Of a stretch of DNA of 64,000 bases, positions 1 through 12,300 are shown piece by piece. Each line of letters begins with the position of its first letter. Within the stretch, counting starts at the first letter, position 1. Location: assembly GCF_001522545.3 (NCBI RefSeq), contig NC_031773.1, positions 43,196,786-43,260,785 of the forward strand. Direction: 5' to 3'. The position numbers were made by a program, and so were the translations under genes. Under the pieces are notes generated by a model. It was given only the letters and a program-made list of their open reading frames with translations. It was not told the DNA's origin and ran no database searches. The stretch is from Parus major. Lineage: Eukaryota > Chordata > Aves > Passeriformes > Paridae.

Positions 1-327
1 GTGCAGGGGTTCCCCGCCACACACCGAGCGCGGCGGGAAGGCGGCAGAACCCCTGCTGCCCGGTGCGGGTGGCCGATCCCAGGGTCCCGCTCCCTCGACC
101 CCACGCCGTGCCGTGCCCGGCTCGCCCCCGCGACAACGAGCGCCTCCTCCTCAGGTGCCCCTCCGCAGGCATCGCGCCGCCGCTACCGTCCCTCCCCGGG
201 GAAAAGGCGCCGGTGTCGCCCGCCCCGCGCTCCCCTCCGCCGGGCACCTGACGGGGGCCCCGCTCGCCGCTGCCGCCGCAGCTCCGCCAGACGCAGACCC
301 GGCTGCCGCCGAGGGGCGTCCCGCCCG
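1..327 (-). other. GC-rich 3' flank / probable 3' UTR of the GDF gene
   Basis: This stretch lies immediately after the stop codon of the minus-strand GDF exon and is very rich in C, G and CpG. Open frames cross it on both strands, but these are the usual by-product of GC-rich DNA and match no family I recognise. I read it as the start of the 3' UTR of the GDF gene. No poly(A) signal is visible before the window edge. Confidence 0.5.
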
Positions 328-717
<390 letters not shown>

Positions 718-718
718 N
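718..718. other. Single ambiguous base (N) at the break in the GDF exon
   Basis: One N sits exactly where the recognisable GDF sequence ends. To its left the minus-strand frame is the furin site and mature ligand; to its right there is no recognisable propeptide. It could be a low-quality base, a collapsed GC-rich region, or a join between contigs. Confidence 0.8.
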
Positions 719-1260
719 CCCGCACCCCCGCGGCCGCCCCGGGCCCTGCCGCCGCCCCGCACCCACCTGCCCATCGCCATGTGCCGGCGGCGCCTCTGTC
801 ACCAGATTTGTAGTGGCAACCGAAGTCCTTCCCACGTCTCCTCCCACCTCCTCCGGCCTCCCCCGCCCGCCGGGCCGAGCGGGCCGGTCCCGCGGGGCCG
901 GACGCGGGCAGCCGTGTGGGGAGCGCCGCGGGGCCGTTGGGAACCAGTTCCCGAGGAGCTGCCGCTGCCCCGGCCCGTGCCCGCGGGGCACCTGTTTGCC
1001 CTGAGGTGTGTCTGTACCCAGCCGGGAAGAAACGGGGTCTTGGGCCTCCCAAGAGCGGGTGACCAGATTTCCCTCCTACGTTTTCACCCGTGATTTGTCA
1101 TCGGTGGCGTCGTCCTTGTCCGAGCACAGCACAGCCGGAGCTGTGTGGGCTGAGCGCTGCCCTGCACCCCAGGCCTCGCCCGGTGGCTCCCCCGGCTCGC
1201 AGGTGCTGCCAGGAGTCATCTCTGGCGTAGGCACTGCCTGGGCGCGACAGCCACACACCG
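719..1260. other. CpG-rich block next to the GDF exon
   Basis: High GC and many CpGs continue to about 1000 and fade by about 1260. Long open frames in several phases encode only low-complexity Arg/Gly/Pro/Ala sequence without GDF propeptide motifs. The block could be part of a CpG island of the GDF gene (promoter, first-exon region or intron) brought close to the mature-domain exon by lost sequence. I cannot assign it to a transcript. Confidence 0.45.
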
Positions 1261-2983
1261 CACCGGGGATATCTCAGCCCGTAGAACTCCTTCATATCAT
1301 ATCTCTGTGCATGTTGTTTGTGGAAACTTCTGCAAGGCAGCTCACGTGATGAAAAACCCCAATCTCTTATCAGGTCCCTGTTACTCGTCTGCTGACTATT
1401 TTTTCAGTCTCAGGTTTCATTACAGAAACTTAAATAGGCAAAAGACTTGTAAACTCACATCCTGCAGATATCCTGGTTTTTAAATTTGATGCCTCTGTAC
1501 TCTGATACTCTTAGAACCAAAGTTTCTGTAGTGCAGCCAACTGTTTCTAGCTGCTTTCCAGTTCTGCCAGCACTGAATTAATTTACACTTGTGCATGCCT
1601 TCTGCTCTGCCCTGTGTACAGCCAGGCTGTGTTTGGGACAAGAGGAATCTGGTGTAAGCCCCCTCCTGAATGGACAGCATCACTTTCTGCATCCATGCTG
1701 AAGCGGGCTAGCTTGTGGTTTATGTGAACCTGCTCAGAAAAGTCCATGCATGGTGCTGCTGGCTGTTGCAAAATGTAGTTGTGATGTGTGAGTTGCTGCT
1801 TAGTCACAATAAACAAGCAATGCTTTGATGCAGAGTGTGAGCATTTCAAGACGCTCCCCCCATCTTCTTTTGGATCTGTTATGCATTAGGATGTTTTCAT
1901 GACAGCATCAAAATCTCACACATCTGTTTCTGTGTTTCTAGTTGTGTCATCAGAGAAAATGTGTTTCAGTTTAAACGTTTAAATCTATAGGCACTGGTTG
2001 CCTCAATTCTGCTGTGGTGGTGCATTCCCATTCTTTATGTTTCTGATGAGGCTGCTGAGATGGTATTAGCAGGATGTAGCCAAAAGGCACAATTCCATTT
2101 GTCTGCAGGGTCACGTTATCATGGTGCTTTCAGGAGCTCATAAAAAAAAATGTATACAGATAAAGTCACCAGGCTTCAAATGTTTCCAACTTCTAACTTT
2201 AAAGTGAGAAATACTGTTACCTAATCAAAATATTTATAGGAATTGTTCATGCTTAGTGATTCCACAAATTTGCATATCCCTATTAGGTGTTTTAAGATAT
2301 CTTTAACAATTTTCAAATATTTTGTCAAGTTCCTATCTCCATGTTTAAAAGTAGCAGTTTCTTCTTGAGTCATGTTTGGCAAACTAACCCATCAATGCTT
2401 TTTTCTTGCTGGAATCCTATTACACTATTACCACACTCAGGATGTCAATCCAGCTCTGTGTGTGTCTGTGCATTGGTTAAGTGGATGTTGGATCTGCTCT
2501 CAAGACCAGACTGACTCGCCATCCCTACTGCGACCTCTTCAGCTGCCTTTGCAGGCTGCTTTCACCCGGGCTCCTCAGCTCCGGGAGCCTCTAGAGAGGG
2601 ACTCCGAGTTCCTGATGCTGCCACACACATTGGAGGTCTTGTCCACGTTGTCCGGGTGAATGAAGTCTAGGTGAGACTCAGGGTATTACCATCCAGGGCA
2701 CTGAGAAAGAATCCCAAATCCTGATTTTCCGAAGCATGCTGAGGAGACTTTGATCTGGGCTGCTCACAGGAAGGCTGAGGCCAGCAATGCAAATGGGAAG
2801 TGGCGGCTCTCAGCCATGCACATACTTAACCCCACTCCCAGCCGGTGGCTCACTCAGACACAGCCTGAGGCCTTGTCACCAGCTCCCTTTATATCCTAAA
2901 TGGCCACTTTAAGCAGCTATTCCCAAAGTGATTATGATCCTCAAAAAATCGTTTTTATTTATGCCAATTTTAAATTTTGTAGT

Positions 2984-3019
2984 CTTATCATCTTTCTTAT
3001 CATCTCTCTTATCATCTCT
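2984..3019. repeat. Three tandem copies of a 12-mer
   Basis: The unit CTTATCATCTCT occurs three times head to tail at 2984, 2996 and 3008; the first copy ends TTT instead of TCT. It is a small tandem duplication with no evident function. Confidence 0.85.
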
Positions 3020-6000
3020 CCAACACCCCTTTCTCCTTCATCAAATAGTGTGCCTATGTGTCCAAACCCTGTTCCAGTGATAAAAGAGAATTGCCATGTC
3101 TCTGCTGTCTCTGCAAGTATCTGATTTAACGCAGAATAAAGTTAGTAATTTCTTTTATTTTCATGATTGTGTGTGATTTCCCTCCATTAATGGACAACAT
3201 TTCAGCTGATATTCACTAAGCACATTTCATACCCTTACTGGGTTAAGGCAGACTTCAATCTTTGTTCTGCCATGTTGGCTAATCCATTGCAAAGCATTGA
3301 TTTGGAGCTGGGATTTGGCTTTGGCATAACAAGCAAATCACTGAATTTCCATGTACTGCTCTCACCATATATTCTCTGCTTCATGTGTGCCGTTAGTGAC
3401 ATCCTGCTTAAAATTTTTCACCTTTCTTTAACCTTTCTCTGACTCATGTATTTATTCTTCTAAGTAACATCCACCTTAAAAACATTCAAGTCTGATAAGA
3501 GAATTCCTGTGCCTTAGGGACACATAATAAGACTCAAGTAATTTCCACCATCCAGACATTACAGCTAGAATATTGTGATTTATTGAAACAGACAGAAAAT
3601 TATTTCCCAAATGTAGTTTAATTTAAAATTCATTGGACATTTATAAAAATGGATGACAGATACAGAATATATTGTCAAGAAGCAAGCAAGCAAATGTAAT
3701 AAATTCCTACAAGTAATAAGTAACCTCCTATGATGCGTGAAAACATTCTCTGGAGGTGAAAATCACCTCTAACTGAAACACAAGGTCTGACTTAATGTTA
3801 AAATGTTTCAATATGGCAAAGAGTTTTAATGTGTTTTTAAATGGTTACTAGAATTATACTCAACAGCTCCATTAGTACAACTGAAAAAAATTTACTTAGT
3901 GCATTTGACAGATGGAAGCATCATAAGCTATTATTCAAGTGAGGCATCTAACCTTGTGCTAATGTATGAAATTTCAAATTTCTATAAAATATAAATGTAA
4001 TTATAAAATAGTAATAGCTTTTGATAATCAAGAACAACAAAGTGATAGGCTAACCAAATCTTCTGGGTCTATCTGAAAAGAGAGTTGGTACCAGGTGTCT
4101 TTTTCTCCACTAGGTTTGGGCCTGGTTTTAAGGTTTGAATGCTCAAAACTGGTGAAAAGGGAGAGAAAGTCCTGTGCAAGCTAAAGAAAGGAAAGCAAGC
4201 TTTAAACAAACACGGAGTCATCTTTTGCTTTGGCTGGTGTGAGCACTTTTACCTGTTTGCAGCAGCCCAGTTAGTTAGGAGTGGTGCTCATGGATGTCCC
4301 CGGCTTGCAGGGTGCGATGTCATCCTGGCAGCCACAGTTTTCGGATATGAGTTCACTGCTCTGTTTTCACTGCCTGCACCCACACTGCTTGCACCAGGAA
4401 CTGTCTTGAGGTCAAGCTGCTCCTATATGAAATTTCTCCTCCTGTAGACCCAGCTGGCTTCCCTGAAGTGCAAGGCAATATTGGTTATCAGGAAATCTGT
4501 TCTGTTGCTTTTACAGCGGTATATTCATATCCTGTGTAGATGTTGGCAGATGGGCCTGACTACATGGAGTTAATTGCACATCCAAGGCACAGAAAATAGA
4601 TGACATGAGGGGAGCAATAATAAATCACAAATTTACATATGCTAATATAAGCAGCTTGATGCTTTCTAGCCCTAGATGATAAAAAGAAAACCTTTTTTTT
4701 TTCCCCCTAAAACAATGGGAGCATTTTAAAATAGCACAAAAGAAGGTAAACCTTGGAAAGCAGATCTAAAAGCTCAATACACATATGCACCAGTATTTGC
4801 CTGTTTGGGGAACGTTTGCATGCTTACCTTCATGCAACATCTGCAGTGGGAATTCATTATGTTGCTATGTTTATTGATACAAAAAACCCCCACTTCAATT
4901 TATCTATAAACAGATTCAGGGCTCAAAGAGAAATTCTGTGTGTAACCCTGAAAATAACAGGATTTTCTCCAGTGCCTGTGAAGCTTTTGGGCTGCAGTTC
5001 AGTTCAAGATGAAGACTCATACATGTTAGTGTCTACATATGAACTGTGTTAATTCCCAGTAGGGCTGGGGGAACTTGTGTAAGATATACCTGAGGTACTT
5101 CTGTGGTGTGAGATGTTCAAACAGGGCTGACCCACCTGGGATGTAACCTGCAGGACTGTAATGCCCTTCTGGAGCAGCAGCTGGAGACAAGATGGGCTCA
5201 CCTGTGACTTCTCTAATGGTACTGGGTGCTGAACTGAGCACTACAGCTCTGCTTAGGCTGACCCTAAGTAGAGAGCTGATGGCTGGTTCAATGAATCTCC
5301 AGAATGCAATCTCCTTTGTATCCAACCAGAAAGAGCTCATTTAGTTCTATGAACATCAAGTGCCATTTGAGAGGCTGTGGGATGTCCTTTCTGGTCTCTG
5401 GGAATCCTTCTGGAAATGCATCAGTCCCCATATGTCCTGTGCCATACCTGCTGGCTCTGGGTAGGTGTCTCAGAACCTTAGGGGTTCTCACACTGCTTTA
5501 GATGCCATCATGTAGGCAAGTGAATAAAGCCTTGGATCTCCATTGCCTGTAGCAGGAATGCAGACATGCTTAGTTGTTTAAATATAGGCTCTATAGATGC
5601 CTCTGGGCACCAAAGGCATCCTTGGAGGATGACTGGCATGAGAGAGAGTCTGAGAAGAACCAAATCTTCCTGGAGCTGCTTGTGGGCCTGAGTGCCTCTC
5701 CCCAGCCCAGATGCCTCAGGGCTGACAGATGCCTTATTTATCCTTAGGCAATTGAAGCCTGCACTTAGCCTGTGTGAGGATACTTGTGTTTGGGTGTCTG
5801 CTGGTGTGCTGGATCCCACCCCTACTCATTTCATCAAACTTCAGCGGGGTCCAAACACAGATGTGTTTTGTAAATATGCATTTTTCAAAAATGGGGTGAA
5901 AGTTTATGATGATTCCTGAGTTTTCAAATAATCCTCAGATTTAAAAGCAAAACAAAAGTTGTAAAGTGTATATATGACGTTAGGAATCACTAGAATTTTT

Positions 6001-9000
6001 TCCAAGACTTTTCATACTTTCCTTTGTAAGAATAAAGAAAACAGAAAATACTAACTTTAATACTGTTTTGAGTGAAAATTGTCATTGTCAAGGTTAATGC
6101 CATGCTTATTCCATCCTTCTTCCTCCCATTTGATTTTCCTTTACTTCTTCACATTGGCTTTGCCAGACAAATGCAGTCAAACCTATCTCCACCGGTAAAA
6201 TGGTTAAACAATACAGAAGTATTTGGACCTAGGGCTTTGAAGGCCTATTAACAATGTTAAATACATGAAAATACTTAATGACTTTTTAGAGTAGTTTTGT
6301 TGCTTTGTTTTTGTCTTTGTTTTTTTTTTTCTTTTCTTATTATTTCTCATTTTTAAAGAGGTTGAGATAGAAATGAATATTCAACAAACAGTTGTTTAGG
6401 CATGTGCTGTTGATTTTTGTTGAAAATAAAAGACTCTAAGGTTCTATTTCATAGTTAACTATTTGGCTTGTTCTCCTTGTGCTGCTGTTGAGCTTCTGAA
6501 TTCCAACTCTAACACAAATATTGCTACTAAAAGTAATCAGACAGGTCCTGGTTTTGCCAGTCTTTCATAGAAAACAGCTGAAAATGTATTGGAAGTGTCA
6601 AGAGGTAAAATTTAATGCAACAGAATTCTATAAATCAAATCTTCCCACTGCTTCTTGTAGAAACAAGTGTACAGGGTAAAATGTTTTTAATTTTCAGGCT
6701 CAGGAGCTATCCCTTATGACTGAATCCAAATTATACTGGTGAAAAGACCTTTGTCAATATTTTCTTCACCTGCTACACTGAGTGCTGCTCTAGGAGCATA
6801 CCCCATGAAGGATATCTGATTTGGTGATACTTAGATTTGAACTGACTTTGAGTCTAGACAGAAGGAGATTTCTTAGTGATGTTTGGGTTAACAAGCAAAC
6901 TAATGTTGCTCCAATTAATTCTTAATTCAAGGACGATGTTACACTCCTATCAACCAGAAGGAAAGGTAAGTCCTCTCCTCTGCAGAAACCTTCATATTGT
7001 GGATTTGGCTGCCAGATGAGAAAGTGCCCAGAATCTCTTGTGTTTTTGCTTTCCCTAAATCCTATATTCCTCTGCCTTTGCTCCCCATGAGCCTGGAGAG
7101 TCATCGTCCCACGTCCTTCCCAGAATACAAAGCACCCCCAGTGCATGACCCCTCTCCTTGGCCAAATGCTGAGTCCTTTTCTTCTACTCTAAGAGCTTGT
7201 TCTGCATGACAGTGCTTCTGTCTTTAATACGTCTTTTGTGTAGCAGGTTCTGCCCTAAGATTTGCTATGGATCTCCCATCGAGGTCAATGGATGTGGGAA
7301 GTATGTCTGCATAGCTCAACCCTGCTTTACTGTAATTGCAAAGAAAGGCTAAGTGCTCAGATGTGATAAATGTGACATTCTTCATTCTGGATGCTGGCTA
7401 TCACAGCTACTGTAGTTCTCTGGCTCCTCAGAGAGACTGAGGGCACGGCTTGCTTTTCCTCCCAGCCCTTCTCCTGCTCTCATCCTCCCATTGGAGCATC
7501 CATACAGTCCCGCAGAGAGTGACTCTATGACAGATGTCTTTATTCCACCCTCCTCATCACAAGGGAACAGGCCAAAACAGATGCACTGATGGGTTTGGAC
7601 TTAAATGATTTTAGGCCAGAGAGTTTACTTCAACCAACCTGGAGATTCAGTTTCAGCTTATTTCAGCGGCGAGCGCATATGTCCAGGGACTTCGGTGGGA
7701 GCAGGGTCTGCAAATAGATCTGAACCTGCAAATATTCAAAATAGCGAAAGAAACTGCACTTGATTTGGCCCCTAACACACCCTGCAATTCCATTAAAGAA
7801 GCAGAAGGACATGCTTTTCTATTTGTTTTGCTGCTACATACTTTTTGTTTGGTTAGTTTTGTAGCTGCAGAGTTGATGATGTGTTATTCCCCTTGATTTT
7901 ATCTGGTGCCCTTCTCCATTGCGCTGAGGTCGGACTGTACCCTTTAATACATTTTTAAAACTTTTATGAGGTTATTAAAAAAGCTACTTGTTACTAAGTA
8001 TCTCAGACTTTGCTCAGTATCTCAATTGATAATCAGCTCTTTGCAATACCTCTGCAACTGGAAAAAAATTACCTGTAAAAAAAATGGATTTTGGGAGAAT
8101 TCTTGCTGCTACTGCACCGCATGGTACAATGCCACTATTTCTGCCTTCAGATGTAAATGCCTGTGCAAATGCGGCTTTTCAATTAAACTGTAGTACAATT
8201 CGTTGAAGTTTAGCCAAAGAAAGCCTGTGAATTGAAACACTTAAACGATACATTAGGATTTAGTTACAGACTTTGCATTTGCTTTCTCAACCAAATGTAA
8301 AACAATTGTTTAGTGGCCCATAGGAGAGAAGATTTTACTTGGGTTTTGTTTGAGCGTCAGTGTTAACGATCAGTGCTCAAGCGTTTTAGATTTCAATCTT
8401 AAATTAGCAATTTAAAGACAACAAAGAATGATTTTCATGCTTGTCAGTTCTGATTAATGTAACATTAACCCCTAGAGAACAGTATATTGCTCCAGTACTT
8501 TATTTCAGCTTGCAAGAGACCAGTCCTGCGAAACAATGAAAGATTGTTTTGGCCTTTAATTTTTTTTTTTTTTTAAACGTAAAATGTGAAGGTAACCCTA
8601 TTGCTGTTATCACGTTTTTTTTGTTGTGGGCCTTATGGTTGTTATCTTCCAAGGTATGTGACAAGGTGAGATTTCCTAAATCACACCTCTACCAAGTTAA
8701 TACTCTTCCTACAGATCCCGGCGCTGATTTTGCCGCTCTTGTGTGTATCCTGAGCAGCCCCAGCTTGCTACCTGCTGATCTGAGCTTTCAAGGGCAAAAT
8801 CTTCTGGCAGCATGCACAGGAAATTTATATGTCTCTCCCCTGCTGACTAAATTACAGAGAGGAAACAAAACCAGAATGTGAAAGTGGCACATAAAATAAG
8901 GGTAGTTTTGCTGTAAAAGCAGTTGCTTTTTGATAACTACCTGTAAACCCAAAATTTGTTGTTGTTTTCCTGCCTGTAGAACAGCAGTTTAAATGGTTGC

Positions 9001-9342
9001 TTTTAGTTATCCACAATTCAGAGATGGTGAGACAAGCGTATGAAGAGGACGACGGAGATAAGGAGAGACCAGGAAATAAGGAATTTGCCATCGGGGTGGA
9101 TTAGGATGTAAATGGGGGGTCCTCAGGTTCCCCTCGTCCCTTCCCACAGTAGCGTCAGACAAAAACCCTGCCTATATGAGACAGCAAGAGATCTGCCATT
9201 GACACAGCTACAGGCCCCCCAATTAAAGCAACTGAAACCTGGTGAGATGTTTGCAGTGTGATCAGTCAATTCTCTGACAGACATTGCTCCTCATGCATGT
9301 TTAAAGGAGGGCTTCAGATCAGGAAAAAGGGGTTGCAGTAGG

Positions 9343-9360
9343 AAAAAAAAAAAAAAAAAA
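9343..9360. repeat. Poly-A run of 18 bases
   Basis: This is an uninterrupted run of 18 A. No processed pseudogene or SINE body is recognisable before it, so I treat it as simple sequence. Confidence 0.9.
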
Positions 9361-12300
9361 GGAAAGCAGCCCAGAAAAGTTTCAGTTTCCTAGTTGCAAC
9401 AATTAAACCGTTTTGCGTAGAGATGTCACCAGACTTTCAAATAATTAAAATGTGTCATGACTGAGATAACTCTTACCTAGAAACCCCCCTGTGAAAGGAA
9501 TAAAGACCATAAAACCTTAGAGGCACAGGGAAAAAACTTGTTTCTTCCACCTCAGCTCTTTATATCTAGTTGTGCGTTTCCACATTTTGTTTTGTTTCCC
9601 TTCTGTTACTGCCTAAACACTGGGGGTGGAAAGCCAACAGCTGCCTCACATGAGCCCATCACACAGCAATATTTCCCTTGACTCCAGTGGGAGCTTGAGG
9701 ATCTGCAAGAACTACAAACCTGGTCTTGAAGGATGATTTATGCTCCCTGTATTTATTTTCCCTTGGTATTTGTGTATTTGGAAACATTCACAGGTTTGGA
9801 TGGAAGATCAGGACATGCCCATGTACATGTACATGTTTGTCTCCTACAAGATGACAGACTGATGGCAGCATCCTGCTCCTTTAGTCATGGTAAAAATGCA
9901 TAGCAAGAGGAAGGTCCTAGAGTGAAGAGACTGCGTTTAAATGGATGATACAGACCAGATACAGGGGATAGGTGAGGAATGTATGATATTAATTTATTAT
10001 ATTTGTCACGCTTCTTGGGCTGCTTCACCTGCATGGGGTTCAGCACCAGTAAATTCTTCTGGGTGACAGCTGGCTTGACCTTGAGGTGTCTTTCAGAAAG
10101 CCCTTACATAAAGAAGAAAACTAATTTAACATCTGGAAACATGATGGAAAATTATTGATGTTTTCTCAGAGGGTGGAAGTCCCCTCCCCAGATGACAGGG
10201 AGGGGCCAGGAAAGCAGAGTGAAGGCTCGATTCCTCACGGAAGGAGCTCAGAAATCAGCCTCTTTGCTCACCCAAGCCTTGGCTGTGAACAAGAGGAGGG
10301 AAAGGGAAGTGTGGCCAGATCCAGGAGCAGGGGTGCTCCCTCAGCCCCTAGGGTAACCGCTGGCTGTAATGCCTGTTCTGAGCATGAACTATTCTGTACA
10401 TGAAGGTACAATTCTTCTTCCCCATTAACAACTTCTTATTTTTTAAAATACATGCCTGATGCTATTTGAATAATAATGGCAATAGAATAATTTACATTTA
10501 TGTTTCACTTTTTTGTAAACTTTTTGGAGGCTTTTCTTTCCTCCACTCTTTGTTGCTTACAGGGGAAAATATAAAAAGAAAGTATTGACTTTTGAGCCTA
10601 ACCTAGGATTATGACAACTTCTAGTCATCTAGTGCTGACATTTAGCACAGTTTACTGCACAGTCACCCAGTGCTGTTGCGGCAAAGTTTCATAAGAGCTG
10701 CAACTGCAATTACAAAACAGATGTGACACTCTAGCTTACGTAGAGGAGGAGATGATGTAATTTTTGTGGTTCTACTGCGAGATTAATCAGGAACCAGGAC
10801 TCTGCAGACTTAGTTGTGTTCGTTGTGGGCAGTGAGAAGTTCAAGCTGTCTCTTTGAGAAACTAAGTAGAAAACACAGTTCTGGAAAAAAAAATCACCTA
10901 ATATGGGCAAAACTACCTCCTTAGTGTACTAGAGCCTGAAGCAATTCAAGGAAATGTCTTTCCTGTTTGTTTACTTCAAACCTTCAACAACCTTGTGGAC
11001 TTACTGGCTGTATCCTTTCTCTGACTGGGTTTTTTTTTGTGCCCCACCACTCAAGTGAACCTTTTGTGAAATAAAGGTGAAAAAATTATGCAGTAAAATG
11101 GGAGAACAAGATTGTGAAATCACTGCTTGTTGCAAAGGGCATTTGGCAGGCATGACTTTAGAAACCACTTTGATTTTTTAAAACGGACTGGATTTCAAGG
11201 CCCTATTTCTGACTTCCTGAGCTTTTCACCACAATTAATCTTTTTGGTAGGCCTCTCCTTGAGCCATATACTGACCTGGGAATACAGCACTGAACTAGAT
11301 CCTCCTATACAGTGTATGCACCCTATTTCAAATGTCTTTTTGTGTTGGAGAGGGCTTGTTCTTCAGACTCCCAGACAGGATGCTCATCCCTGACACAGAA
11401 CTGTCATCTTGCCACTGTGCCCAGCAGGGACTGGGTCTTCACAGTCACACTGCTACAGCAGGATGAAAAGATGGTCCCTCCACTTTGTTTAGAGCAAATC
11501 AGAAGCAAGGGAAATAAACATCAGTACAGACAGGGAAGTAGGAAGAAAGATGGAGAAAATAACACCGCTCTTGCATCTCAGCTAGGCTCATAAGTCCTTG
11601 GATATGTCAGCAGCAACTTCTTGCAAGTAGCAGCAGAAAGGAAGTTGTTGATAGTGCTCACAACAATGCCACAGGCATGTCCTGCTCTAATTATAGATGC
11701 TGTGGTGACTTGGGCATGACACAAGGGACATCACACGGACTTGCCAGACTGCTGCTGTGTATCAAATTGCAATGTCCAGGCCTTAAATGGTGTGGTCACT
11801 GGTGATAAGAACTGGGGCTTTCCAGTGGTGACCACTGTGGGTAGTTTGTGGTCAGAAGGATGGCAACCACAGTGAAGAGCTTTCAAATTGTCATTTAAAA
11901 CAAAAGATAAAACCAGCAGGAGTCTGCGAGCATTTGCAAAGACATCCAGACTGTTGTAGGGAAAACAAGGCCATCACTGAGGCTGCAGAAAATGCCCATT
12001 ATTTCCAATGTCCTCTGTTAACAGAGCTATTTTTAAAACTAAAAAAACCCTTGTGATTCTTTTTCCCTTGCAATTTTGTTAAACACTGACCAACATTTTT
12101 CAGGAAATCCAGACTTTGCTTTCATTGGGTTATAAACTAACCTCTAAGGGTCTGCAGATACCTCTGCTACTCCCTGGTACCTAAGTCCCAGGGCCAGATC
12201 TGTGCAGGCTCCTCTGGGACACCTTAAGCAGAGGTTTTACTCTCACCTCATGGGGGAAGGATGCCGTCTTTCAGGTGAGAAAGCTCATTTGGAGCTCTCA

